In this document: piece by piece, positions 26,273 to 34,863 of the stretch
How positions within the stretch are numbered: the first letter of the stretch is position 1
Layout of the letters: the number at the start of each line of letters is the position of its first letter
Source: Candidatus Babelota bacterium
GTDB taxonomy: Bacteria; Babelota; Babeliae; Babelales; Vermiphilaceae
Direction: 5' to 3'
NCBI GenBank assembly: GCA_029262575.1
Contig: JAJCZC010000026.1
Location: forward strand, 29,389 to 93,388
Length of the DNA stretch: 64,000 nucleotides
Program-made: the position numbers and the translations under genes
Notes under the pieces: model-generated
Told to the model about the DNA's origin: nothing
Database searches by the model: none
What the model saw: only the letters and a program-made list of their open reading frames with translations

Positions 26273-27784
26273 ATGCATAGAACAAATCTTTTGTTTTACA
26301 CCTTATTAAACTGTCTCCATCTTGTCGTTTATCCTCAAACAGAACAACAACTTATCAACATTAGCTCACCACGCGATGTTGATTATCACTTTTTTAATGA
26401 TCCATATTTAATTGAACAATATGCAGAACAACCACTCCATGACTTAACTAAAGTTGGCATGTCTTCCGATGGCCTTGCTCCAGATGCTGCAACGCCTATT
26501 GTTGATATAACTGAGAGCGATGAAGTTGATTTTAGTTTTTTCAATGATCCCTATGCATTCGAAAAATTCAGAACTGATCTTCCCATAAAAGCAAAATTTT
26601 CAGGATATGTGCATCATGCTTCTTGGTTTGATAGTCGTCAAGGTGAACAACGTGGTGCAGGCTACGTTTATTTTTTCCCAAAAGCGCCACTTTTTGATCC
26701 CGATTGCCGTGACGTGAATGCGCAAGGTGCAGCTAATATGACGGTACTCGAAACACGAATGCGTGCAGAGTTTTTTGGCCCCGAAATTTTAGATGCCAAA
26801 ACATTCGCCTATATCGAATCGGACTTCTTTGGCTTTGACGACCTGATTGATCTTCCTGGAAATTCTGTGGTCACCAGAATGCGATTACGTAATGCGTTTG
26901 TGCAAATGACGTGGCCACACACCAAACTTTTGTTTGGCCAATTTTATCATCCAATGTTTGTGATCAAAACCTTTCCATTTAATGTTTCACTTGAAGCTGG
27001 TGCACCCATTTCACCTTTTGCGCGAAATCCGCAAGTTCGCTTGGTGCATTATCACGAACATTACGAATTTTTATTTGCAGCAGTAGCACAATTGCAATTT
27101 CAAAGTCTTGGCCCTATAGGCTTAAGTTCCACCTATTTGCGCAATGCACGTTTGCCCATTTTAGTTGCCCGCGCCGCTTATGAAAAAAAGCATTTTTATG
27201 GTGGCATTGGCGCAACGTTTCAACGCCTGAAACCACGCATTGAATCAAATAAAGGTTTTGCAGTTAACGAATCAATTGATAGTGTGCAAGCCACTGCATT
27301 TTCCACCATCAAATTTGAACCTTTAGAAATTCGTCATCAAGTCACCTATGCACAAAATGCAAACGATCTTTTGATGATTGGCGGTTTTGCTGTCAGCAGC
27401 ATTGAATCAACCACCGATAAACGGCGCTACACCAATTTGAACACACTTAGTTATTGGATGGATATTAATATTAACAGACGATTTGAACCAGGATTGTTCA
27501 TCGGCATACTCAAGAACTTGGGATCGCATCGAAACATTATTCAATGCATACCCAACCTACAAACAGGGCAAGAAGAACAAACCATCTACACCTTTGGCGA
27601 AGGCATCGACACATTATTTAAAGTGTCTCCACGTATTCGCGTGCACATTTTGCCCATCGATTTTGCCGCCGAAGTTGCCTATACGCGAGCAACTTATGGC
27701 TGTATTAATGATCGTGGAAAGGTAAAGAACACCTGCCCCGTAGCAAACACCCGATTAATATTTGCTGCATATTATTATTTTTAA
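26273..27784 (+). CDS. Outer-membrane beta-barrel (porin-like), paralogue 4
   Basis: 503 residues. A signal segment, the doubled motif (DVDYHFFNDPYLIEQ and EVDFSFFNDPYAFEKF) and the family barrel are present: DSRQG, DCRDVNAQGA, FGQFYHPMF, FARNPQVRL, SYWMDININRRFEPGLFIG, AAYYYF at the end. Relative to paralogue 3 it has an insertion of about seven residues (DLIDLPG region) in one loop, a place where barrels often vary on the outside. It ends the four-gene array, 12 bases after paralogue 3. Confidence 0.87.
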   Translation: MHRTNLLFYTLLNCLHLVVYPQTEQQLINISSPRDVDYHFFNDPYLIEQYAEQPLHDLTKVGMSSDGLAPDAATPIVDITESDEVDFSFFNDPYAFEKFRTDLPIKAKFSGYVHHASWFDSRQGEQRGAGYVYFFPKAPLFDPDCRDVNAQGAANMTVLETRMRAEFFGPEILDAKTFAYIESDFFGFDDLIDLPGNSVVTRMRLRNAFVQMTWPHTKLLFGQFYHPMFVIKTFPFNVSLEAGAPISPFARNPQVRLVHYHEHYEFLFAAVAQLQFQSLGPIGLSSTYLRNARLPILVARAAYEKKHFYGGIGATFQRLKPRIESNKGFAVNESIDSVQATAFSTIKFEPLEIRHQVTYAQNANDLLMIGGFAVSSIESTTDKRRYTNLNTLSYWMDININRRFEPGLFIGILKNLGSHRNIIQCIPNLQTGQEEQTIYTFGEGIDTLFKVSPRIRVHILPIDFAAEVAYTRATYGCINDRGKVKNTCPVANTRLIFAAYYYF

Positions 27785-27864
27785 CAAATACATACAACTT
27801 GATCGCATATCATTTGCTTGATAGACTATTTAACATCAATTACTATTTATTTAGAGGAAATAAT

Positions 27865-28914
27865 GTGCAAAAAAAAATTCTACTTTCATTCGTAATTGTT
27901 TTTTGTCTAAATATTGGAAACAATATTAGAGCAAGCAGCTCTAACGATAACAATTACTTGGGTTTTCTTCACCCGATTACACGGAAATTCTGCAAGAAGA
28001 ATCCATCTAATGATGTTTGCAAAAGCCTTGGACGCTTTTTATCGTCAATTGAATGTTCAACATCTGATAAATCTGAATCTACTAGATACAAAGACCGCAG
28101 CTATCTCTCAGAAGAGATTGCAGACCTGTTTAACAGACACATTCCTCAAGCACAACCACCTGAAACAATTGTTGATTGTATCAACTACACCCTCAATAAA
28201 GTTGAAATTAAAAGAAGCAGCGAATCTGACTACACCAAATTAATGCCAAAAATTCTACAAACAGAAATCAGTTCTAATCAAGAACATACTAGTACACAAA
28301 AACTTATGGAACTATTTTATTGTTTAAATATATTTCGTGGCCCAGAGCCCACTGAAGGTCAAAAAAGATTTTGTAATTCTTCATATTTTGGCTACCATAT
28401 TAAGTTAAAAAAACACACCAAAGCTCTATTAGAAGGTGGGCACTCAAAAGAAGCTATTGAGCAATGTAATCAAGAGAATATAGAAATATTAGATCAAAGT
28501 TGGAAAGCTGCTGACATCAATCAGAAATGGCAGAAACCCACCTTGCAAAGAACACCAAATCGATCTTATCGAGACCATATTCCATGTTGGCTAAACCCTA
28601 ACGAAACAAGCACGAATCCAGATGATCCTAAATTTCACAAAAGGATACTAACAGAATATTTCTACTGCACTCAAGTAAGAAACTCAAGGTCCACAGATGT
28701 AGAACGATCTTATTGTTTTTTCCGTCACTATTGGAGCCATTCCCAAGACTATCGCCTAGATTATGATTATAAAACGGATATGCCAAACTGGCGGAAGACA
28801 ACCCAACATATTCGTAAGGCTTTCCCTAAAGAAAAGCCTGAAGTTCTAGCTCGCCTTATAGATGAATACTTAGAAGGAATCAAAAAAGCAATTAAGGCTA
28901 CACGAAATCAATAA
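27865..28914 (+). CDS. Exported Cys-pair protein
   Basis: 349 residues from a GTG at 27865 with AGAGGAAA just upstream; this places a signal peptide (ILLSFVIVFCLNIGNNIRA) at the very start, whereas the longer TTG-initiated frame does not. The mature protein is helical and charged. It contains two copies of a paired-cysteine motif: C153-x16-C170 (FYC...TEGQKRFC) and C268-x15-C284 (FYC...VERSYC). The same spacing and TEG core occur in the 36394-36819 protein. The cysteines could form disulfides in the periplasm or outside the cell. Function unknown. Confidence 0.7.
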   Translation: MQKKILLSFVIVFCLNIGNNIRASSSNDNNYLGFLHPITRKFCKKNPSNDVCKSLGRFLSSIECSTSDKSESTRYKDRSYLSEEIADLFNRHIPQAQPPETIVDCINYTLNKVEIKRSSESDYTKLMPKILQTEISSNQEHTSTQKLMELFYCLNIFRGPEPTEGQKRFCNSSYFGYHIKLKKHTKALLEGGHSKEAIEQCNQENIEILDQSWKAADINQKWQKPTLQRTPNRSYRDHIPCWLNPNETSTNPDDPKFHKRILTEYFYCTQVRNSRSTDVERSYCFFRHYWSHSQDYRLDYDYKTDMPNWRKTTQHIRKAFPKEKPEVLARLIDEYLEGIKKAIKATRNQ

Positions 28915-28932
28915 AAAAGCGTGACTTTCGAT

Positions 28933-28966
28933 TTCTCCTTGTGTTATAACCAAAGCACAAGGAGAA
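28933..28966 (+). promoter_or_regulatory. Hairpin that sequesters the ribosome binding site of the 28970 mini-ORF
   Basis: TTCTCCTTGTG (28933-28943) and CACAAGGAGAA (28956-28966) are perfect reverse complements with a 12-base loop. The AAGGAG of the downstream mini-ORF lies wholly in the right arm, and its ATG begins three bases after the stem. It may act as a translational switch; it could alternatively be a weak transcript end for the preceding gene, though no T-run follows. Confidence 0.6.
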
Positions 28967-28969
28967 TTA

Positions 28970-29137
28970 ATGATCAAAATCAAACATTGCATACTTATTT
29001 TCACTCTAAGTTTTGCAATAGATATAAAAACCGCCAAACCTAATCTTGAAGTAACTCATCACACAACAACTCAACATTCCGTTTTTGTCTCTGGCTCCGT
29101 CAAGTTGATACTATTGAAATATGTGATCATAAAATAG
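28970..29137 (+). CDS. Mini-ORF, 55-residue putative exported peptide
   Basis: ATG with AAGGAG 5 bases upstream, then 55 codons to TAG. The N-terminus (KIKHCILIFTLSFAI) looks like a signal sequence. The remainder is rich in Thr/His/Val, and the last residues (VKLILLKYVIIK) are hydrophobic and basic. It may be a real small peptide or the 5' remnant of a longer exported gene. Its ribosome site lies in a perfect hairpin. A further gene starts 25 bases downstream. Confidence 0.5.
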   Translation: MIKIKHCILIFTLSFAIDIKTAKPNLEVTHHTTTQHSVFVSGSVKLILLKYVIIK

Positions 29138-29161
29138 TAATATCTTAAAAAAGGAATCCTT

Positions 29162-29578
29162 ATGCTACTTCTTAATCAGCCAGACACAATTCACTTTTTA
29201 ACCTGTACGCTTCTATGCTTTATTTATTTTGTTGTTAACACTTTGTTACAATTTCAACTTATTGATAAAAAGATTTTTGAAAACAGGTCACAACTACTAT
29301 TGATGAATGGATATGCATTATTGATGTCCACCCCATTGATGCCATTTTTTTATCGTGAGTTTGCAGTTGCTGATTATCCAACTATCATCATATCGTTATT
29401 TGCATTATCAAACCTAATATGGCAATTGATCTATACTAATTTTCACCTACAAAAAGATATATCAAATATTATCATAGCACTTTCTTTGACCAACCTAGGT
29501 GCATGGATCGTCATATATTTCCTTAACTATCGATTTTACGCATTATTTTTAAAGTATTTAAATCAATATAATTTTTAA
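29162..29578 (+). CDS. Small integral membrane protein of unknown function
   Basis: 138 residues with about four predicted membrane helices (near residues 8-30, 45-62, 72-92 and 100-120). No family is recognised. AAGGA lies 6 bases before ATG. It is followed by two MauE-like membrane proteins on the same strand and may act with them in envelope redox or assembly, but only the location supports this. Confidence 0.65.
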   Translation: MLLLNQPDTIHFLTCTLLCFIYFVVNTLLQFQLIDKKIFENRSQLLLMNGYALLMSTPLMPFFYREFAVADYPTIIISLFALSNLIWQLIYTNFHLQKDISNIIIALSLTNLGAWIVIYFLNYRFYALFLKYLNQYNF

Positions 29579-29614
29579 CGACAATACCCTCACACAAAAG
29601 TATTATTTTAGCAG

Positions 29615-30115
29615 ATGAACAAAATGAAATATGGAATCAAATCACATAAAGCTATTATACTTATTTTTAGCATAATAACTTTATTCACTATACTACGCCA
29701 ATGGCAATATGGTGAATGGTATGGCATGCGAGCAATGAGCGACTTCATGGGCAGCTTTTTCTTAATTTTTGGAATATTCAAAATAACGGATCTGTCCGGT
29801 TTTGTAATTGCCTATAAAAAGTATAATCTTGTTGCACATTATATTACAGCCTATGCCTATGCTTTTCCATTCATACAAATTGGACTGGGCGTAGCTTACC
29901 TTCTTCACATCTTTCCTTTGTTGTCAAACATTATTAATTTTATGATTATGTCTCTCGGCTTTATCAGCGTATTAATAAAGCTCATCCAAAAAGAAGTTGT
30001 TCCCTGTGCATGTTTAGGAACTCTTTTTAAACATCCCCTTTCATTAGTTTCATTACTAGAAAATGCGCTTATGGTTGCGATGTCTCTTTCTATGGTTTTA
30101 TATCATTATGAATGA
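29615..30115 (+). CDS. MauE/DoxX-like membrane protein, copy 1
   Basis: 166 residues with four membrane helices. The pattern FFLIFGIFKITDLSGF, YNLVA, PFIQIGLGVAYLL and VPCACLGTLF matches the MauE family, whose founding member helps mature methylamine dehydrogenase disulfides; other members are linked to thiol-disulfide exchange. The Cys-x-Cys (CACLG) stands where MauE proteins have their conserved cysteines. ATG codons at 29615 and 29624 are both possible; no strong ribosome site decides. The next gene is a paralogue. Confidence 0.75.
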   Translation: MNKMKYGIKSHKAIILIFSIITLFTILRQWQYGEWYGMRAMSDFMGSFFLIFGIFKITDLSGFVIAYKKYNLVAHYITAYAYAFPFIQIGLGVAYLLHIFPLLSNIINFMIMSLGFISVLIKLIQKEVVPCACLGTLFKHPLSLVSLLENALMVAMSLSMVLYHYE

Positions 30116-30197
30116 GAAACAAGAAGTGAATCACACCATTGAATTTCGTGACTTCTGTTACACAATTTGAAAAATTTAATATAAAAAGGAACGAATA

Positions 30198-30701
30198 ATG
30201 AATAATGAACAAAGCACAAATGGCTACTCACTGAAAGATTTCCTCCCTCTCATTGCTATCTTTAGCATCATCGCACTGATCACGCTCAGTCATCAACTCT
30301 ATTATGGCTGGAATATAAAAGATTGCATGAGAATCATAATGGCCGCATTTTTTTTAATTTTTGGTTTTTTTAAAATTATAAATCTTTCTGGATTTGCAAA
30401 GGCCTACAGTATGTATGACCTTATTGCCAAACGAGTTTATTGGTATGGTTATGTGTATCCGTTTTTGGAAATTTTTTTGGGAATAGCATATATACTACAA
30501 TGGAAACCAATTGAAACGAATATTTTCACCTTAATTCTCATGCTTATTAGCGCAGCTGGAGTATTTAATGAACTAAGACAAGGCAAACAAGTTACTTGTG
30601 CTTGTTTAGGTGCACTATTTGTAATCCCAATGACTTATGTAACTTTAGCCGAAGATTTAATCATGGCCATAATGTCTCTTGCAATGTTGATTGTGGCGTG
30701 A
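30198..30701 (+). CDS. MauE/DoxX-like membrane protein, copy 2
   Basis: 167 residues, clearly paralogous to the preceding gene: AFFLIFGFFKIINLSGF, MYDLIAKR, YPFLEIFLGIAYIL and VTCACLGALF. Four membrane helices. AAGGA lies 7 bases before ATG. Retention of the CACLG motif in both copies suggests it is functional. It ends at a bidirectional terminator. The copper locus begins just beyond on the other strand, so a role in metal or thiol homeostasis is possible but unproven. Confidence 0.78.
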   Translation: MNNEQSTNGYSLKDFLPLIAIFSIIALITLSHQLYYGWNIKDCMRIIMAAFFLIFGFFKIINLSGFAKAYSMYDLIAKRVYWYGYVYPFLEIFLGIAYILQWKPIETNIFTLILMLISAAGVFNELRQGKQVTCACLGALFVIPMTYVTLAEDLIMAIMSLAMLIVA

Positions 30702-30746
30702 GTTATTACACACTTCCTATAAAATATTCGATTTAGATAAAACTAT

Positions 30747-30782
30747 AAAAGAGTCAATTCAAATTAATGGATTGACTCTTTT
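30747..30782. terminator. Bidirectional terminator between MauE-like and copper-storage genes
   Basis: AAAAGAGTCAAT (30747-30758) and ATTGACTCTTTT (30771-30782) pair perfectly around a 12-base loop, with A/T runs on both sides. It lies between convergent genes. Confidence 0.88.
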
Positions 30783-30809
30783 ATAACAGTATTAAAACTC
30801 AAAAATTTA

Positions 30810-31202
30810 CTAGCAACACGTTCTTGCAATACAAGCTTCACACGCTTCGATACATTTTTTGCACGCGTCTATGCAATTTTGACAGGATTTAGCACAGCCT
30901 GGTCCGCAATCTGCACATTGCTTACAACAATCCTTACACGCTTCGATACATTTTTTGCATTCATCAATGCATTTTTGGCAAGCCGCTTTACAAGATTCAT
31001 CATTACAGCTTTTTAGGTGATCCTCACAAGCCTTTATACATTTTAAACACGCGGCGACACAATCATTGCAACTCTTAATGCAATCATCACACTCAGACCT
31101 ATAATCTTTTCCCGCGTCCATGCAAGAAATACACTTTTTGCAAACAACAATACATTTGTTACAAGCAGCAATGCAATCTTTACAAACTTGTTCGTGACTC
31201 AT
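30810..31202 (-). CDS. Cys-rich four-helix-bundle copper storage protein (Csp/DUF326 family)
   Basis: 130 residues, 34 of them cysteine, in repeated C-x2-C and C-x3-C steps (CIAACNKCIVVCKKC, CIKSCNDCVAACLKC, CIDECKKCIEACKDCC). The cysteines would line the core of a four-helix bundle able to hold many Cu(I) ions. No signal peptide, so it resembles the cytosolic Csp3 type. I chose the ATG at 31202, 8 bases after AGAGG; a GTG at 31208 is too close to that site. It is divergent from the multicopper oxidase gene, forming a copper locus. Confidence 0.92.
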   Translation of the reverse strand: MSHEQVCKDCIAACNKCIVVCKKCISCMDAGKDYRSECDDCIKSCNDCVAACLKCIKACEDHLKSCNDESCKAACQKCIDECKKCIEACKDCCKQCADCGPGCAKSCQNCIDACKKCIEACEACIARTCC

Positions 31203-31394
31203 AGACACATCCTCTTTTTATAAAAAAATTAATCATGCTCTCAGAAGTAACAACTAAAGATCTAAATGTCAACGTTATCATTTGCCCTTATTGACCTGAA
31301 GTAACCACTTGCCCCTAATTCAAAAAAAGATTATATCAATCGCTTTACAACAAATAAGAGACCATGCTACAACGAAAAACAAGGAGATATAAAT

Positions 31395-32648
31395 ATGAAC
31401 AACAATATAAAAATAATGTTTGTGTTACCGATTTTTGGGATATCCATATTGGCATCCAATTCCGTCGAACAGCCCGTCTCCATTCCTAACGTCGCCGGGC
31501 ACCTGACAACAACTAAACACCCCTCAACCAAACCGGTTGAAAACAAAAACACGCACATGCATGCATCAAAATTTACTAAAGAATGGATAAACCCAAAAAT
31601 TAAACTATCACCACCCCCGCCATTAATGGGCAAGCAGATGGGACACATAAACACTATTGGCATTCCATCCCTTGGCTACACAATGGATGGCAATGTTAAA
31701 GTGTTTCACCTAATTGCACAACCGGTTGAAAAGCAAATGACCGATGGCGCTGCCACACCCAGTTGGCAACACCTAATTTCCAAAAAAAACCTTGAAGGTT
31801 TTAAAATGCATCATCACAATGTTAAAAAAAATATCAAAGGCTGGGGATACAATGGTTCTATTCCGGGCCCCACGATTGAATGCACTGAAGGTGATCGCAT
31901 ACGCATTGTGGTGAAAAATGAACTTCCTGAACCAACATCTGTGCATTGGCACGGTATCTTATTGCCTAACGATCAAGATGGCGCAGCGCCAATTACACAA
32001 AAACCAATATTTCCGGGCGAAACATTCACCTATGAATTTACGCTTTATCAATCAGGCACCTATATGTATCATCCTGGGTTTAATATCATGAAACAAGATC
32101 AAATGGGTTTGGCCGGCATGCTTGTGATCCATCCAAAAGTGCCCGAACGTCACATTGATCGAGATTATGCAATCATGCTCCAATCATTTGCGATGCCTGC
32201 AGGAAACGACTATATCAACATTGCCACAATGGATTTTAATCGCTTCACTTTTAACGGACACACAGCACCACTCATTCCACACATGTTTGCAAAACAAGGC
32301 GAAAGAGTGCGCATACGTTTGGCAAACATGAGCATGGATAGTCACCCGATCCATATTCACGGATTTGTGTGGCAAGAGGTTGGCACCGAAGGTGGGCCAA
32401 TACCACTTTCTGCACGTAGAAAAGGCGCAACTATAAATGTACCGCCCGGCACAACACGTGATGTTGAATTTATTGCATGGAATCCTGGTTTATGGCGTTT
32501 TCATTGCCACAAAATTCATCATGTTGTCAATGCGCATGTTGATGTTCCGATGGGACTCATGGCACATGGCGGTATGTTCACCATGTTTTATGTTGAACCA
32601 AAAGATCCCAAAGCTCCTTGGCAGCCTCCAACTCCGGAGGAAAGCTAA
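31395..32648 (+). CDS. Exported multicopper oxidase, one type-3 ligand changed
   Basis: 417 residues with a signal peptide (VLPIFGISILA). Cupredoxin-type copper motifs are VHWHG (His184, His186), HPIHIHG (His317, 320, 322) and HCHKIHH (370-376, with type-1 Cys371). The usual H-x-H of the fourth motif reads YHPGF (226-228), so its second type-3 histidine is Gly228. It probably oxidises Cu(I) in the periplasm, but full activity is uncertain. His/Met-rich stretches (HMHASK, KMHHHN) near the N-terminus may bind metal. AAGGAG lies before ATG, and the TolC-like gene follows without a gap. Confidence 0.92.
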   Translation: MNNNIKIMFVLPIFGISILASNSVEQPVSIPNVAGHLTTTKHPSTKPVENKNTHMHASKFTKEWINPKIKLSPPPPLMGKQMGHINTIGIPSLGYTMDGNVKVFHLIAQPVEKQMTDGAATPSWQHLISKKNLEGFKMHHHNVKKNIKGWGYNGSIPGPTIECTEGDRIRIVVKNELPEPTSVHWHGILLPNDQDGAAPITQKPIFPGETFTYEFTLYQSGTYMYHPGFNIMKQDQMGLAGMLVIHPKVPERHIDRDYAIMLQSFAMPAGNDYINIATMDFNRFTFNGHTAPLIPHMFAKQGERVRIRLANMSMDSHPIHIHGFVWQEVGTEGGPIPLSARRKGATINVPPGTTRDVEFIAWNPGLWRFHCHKIHHVVNAHVDVPMGLMAHGGMFTMFYVEPKDPKAPWQPPTPEES

Positions 32649-34022
32649 ATGTTATTGCTTTGCTCAATGATGCTCTTATGCTTATTATCCGGCTGCGGCC
32701 AACCAAAAAAACAGTTCAGCACTGAACATTCATTTAACAAAGTAAAAAACACAACACGCAAAAACCTTGCATCACAGACCAGCTTAGAAGAAAAACCATA
32801 TTGTACTTTAATGGCGATCGATACTATTCAAGTCAAAGAACTTTCGTTACAAGATGCGATATCTTTAGCACTCAAAAACAATCCTGGTCTGCAAGCACAA
32901 TTTAAAGAACTTGGTATTGCGCAAGCTGATTTAGTGCAAGCCGGCCTATTCACTAACCCTGACATTTCAGCATTGTTCCGCATACCTCACAACACAGAAG
33001 ATGATATGAATATCGAGATTGATGCACCGCTCATAAACATTGCAGATATGTGGCGCGTACCCCGCTCTAAACAAGTTGCTGAAGATCATCTAGAAATTGC
33101 AACACAAGAAGTGCTCGAACATGTGCTTAATATATATGCACAAACAAAAGTGGCCTATTATAACGCCCTTTTTGCACAAGAAAGTTACGACCTTGTAATG
33201 AAGGCTATGCAAAAATCGCAAGAACTGCTCGATTGGATTGATTATCGCTATAGATTTGGCTATGAAACACAACTTGATATCGGGCTAACAACGATAAAAC
33301 TGAAAAATTGGCAATCGGACAGCTTTATGTATCATGCAAAATTGCATAATGCATTCACGCAACTAACCAACTTGCTTGGCACCGAAATTAGCCCTGAACC
33401 ATTCACCTTAACTGACGATTTAGAACATGAAGAATATAACATTCCAACTATGGAACATTTAGAAACATCAGCCATGGCAAACCGCCCGGAAGTGCAAATG
33501 CAAAAAATGAAAGTGCAACGAGCTTACCACAACATTTCACTCCAACGCGCATTAGCATTGAGCGATGTTCGCGTTGGCATAAGTTATAAGCTCGATTTTG
33601 AAAAACAAAAAGGAACCGGCCCGAGCTTTGGCATGCAAATTCCATTTTTTGATTGGAATCAAGCGCAAATAAAACGTGCAAAAGTTGAAGCTGAAATGCA
33701 AGACAAACAGTTGCTGCAAACAAAGCGCAATGTGGTATCAGAAGTGCAAATGTACTATCGTTCATATATCGCTGGCCTTGAAGAAATTAGATTGCGCGAT
33801 GAAGCACTCAAAATCTATCAAGACACCATTGCATTCGCCGAGGAATATTCTGGCAAAATGATGTTCTCCAATAGCACAGTGCTGCAAACAACTATTGATT
33901 ATATCCAAGAACGCATCGCCTATATGGAAAAGCACTTTCAAGCACATCGCAACTTCACCATGCTCGAAAAGGCCATCGGCAAACAAATTTCACCATTCAC
34001 CCTGAGCGATCAACGAAATTGA
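32649..34022 (+). CDS. TolC/CusC-type outer-membrane efflux lipoprotein
   Basis: 457 residues. A lipoprotein signal ends in LLSGC (Cys16). Two outer-membrane-factor repeats follow, each starting with a helix such as LQDAISLALKNNPGLQAQ and MEHLETSAMANRPEVQMQ, typical of OEP proteins that form trimeric export channels. The ATG directly follows the oxidase stop codon, with GGAGG 8 bases upstream, so the two are one operon. A copper-export function is inferred from context. No RND pump or membrane-fusion protein is in the window; it must be elsewhere. Confidence 0.9.
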   Translation: MLLLCSMMLLCLLSGCGQPKKQFSTEHSFNKVKNTTRKNLASQTSLEEKPYCTLMAIDTIQVKELSLQDAISLALKNNPGLQAQFKELGIAQADLVQAGLFTNPDISALFRIPHNTEDDMNIEIDAPLINIADMWRVPRSKQVAEDHLEIATQEVLEHVLNIYAQTKVAYYNALFAQESYDLVMKAMQKSQELLDWIDYRYRFGYETQLDIGLTTIKLKNWQSDSFMYHAKLHNAFTQLTNLLGTEISPEPFTLTDDLEHEEYNIPTMEHLETSAMANRPEVQMQKMKVQRAYHNISLQRALALSDVRVGISYKLDFEKQKGTGPSFGMQIPFFDWNQAQIKRAKVEAEMQDKQLLQTKRNVVSEVQMYYRSYIAGLEEIRLRDEALKIYQDTIAFAEEYSGKMMFSNSTVLQTTIDYIQERIAYMEKHFQAHRNFTMLEKAIGKQISPFTLSDQRN

Positions 34023-34333
34023 GCTACCTCCTCTGCCATGTCAGTATAATTCCTATGGCAACGCCAGTTAGTTGACCAACGGTAAAACCCTATACTGCCG
34101 TGCTCGCCGAAGCTTCAGCGAAGGCTGGGAGCCTGTCGAAGGACACCATTCATCGCGACTTGAATTACTAGCATAAACCTATATCCAACTTTCTAAATCA
34201 AGATGAAATGTCGACGATTAACTTCATAAGCTAAGAACATAACATGCCTCCCTTCCTTGTATCTCCTTGCATTGATATTGTTCAGCGTTAAACTATTTAT
34301 ATAGTAAATACAAAACATCAAAAGGAAATACAC
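34023..34333. other. Intergenic region with repeat fragment
   Basis: About 310 bases without a gene. A GC-richer stretch near 34098-34145 contains CGCCGAAGCTTCAGCGAAGG and GAGCCTGTCGAAGGA, matching the repeat families seen at 7.3-7.8 kb and 19.2-19.3 kb. No T-run hairpin was found for the copper operon end. Confidence 0.5.
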
Positions 34334-34861
34334 ATGCAACTCAAAAGAATATTTTTATATGCTATAACTCTGTTGATCTTGAGCATAAATCAATATATAC
34401 AATGCGCAAGCTCAAGCAAATCGGATACAGCATTGATTTCAAAAAAACAAGATCGAACAATCTCTCTTGAAAATTCTAAAATCTTAAATGCTCTACAAAA
34501 AAATAATGTCGTTACTATCGAATTTGAAGCTATCGCCTTACTTGATGAACTTTCATTGAAAATGAACCCCACAAAAATATCTAAATATATTGATTTGCTT
34601 TTGGTTCTCTCTAAAGAAAAGGAGCATATTTCCAAAAAAATGAGTCGGATCACTACACAAAGAACGCTTGAAGCATTTTGGTTCCTCGAAAACAATCCAA
34701 CCATCGATACCACAAATATAAATGCAGAGGCAATCATTAATGGTTCTGTCATCTTAGAACAATCATCTATAATTAAAAAATTAACAATTCTATTAGGTTC
34801 TTCAGTAAGCATATTCGCACTGATCTTCATGATTAAAAATTATACCAACAAAAAGGCCTAA
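34334..34861 (+). CDS. Exported protein with C-terminal membrane anchor
   Basis: 175 residues: a signal peptide (FLYAITLLILSINQYIQCAS), a helical middle and a hydrophobic helix near the C-terminus (LTILLGSSVSIFALIFMI) followed by a basic tail. This is the layout of a type I membrane protein, with the middle in the periplasm. No domain recognised. AAAGGAAA lies 8 bases before ATG. The next gene starts 2 bases after the stop and has the same signal-plus-C-terminal-anchor design, so the two products may work together. Confidence 0.68.
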   Translation: MQLKRIFLYAITLLILSINQYIQCASSSKSDTALISKKQDRTISLENSKILNALQKNNVVTIEFEAIALLDELSLKMNPTKISKYIDLLLVLSKEKEHISKKMSRITTQRTLEAFWFLENNPTIDTTNINAEAIINGSVILEQSSIIKKLTILLGSSVSIFALIFMIKNYTNKKA

Positions 34862-34863
34862 AG

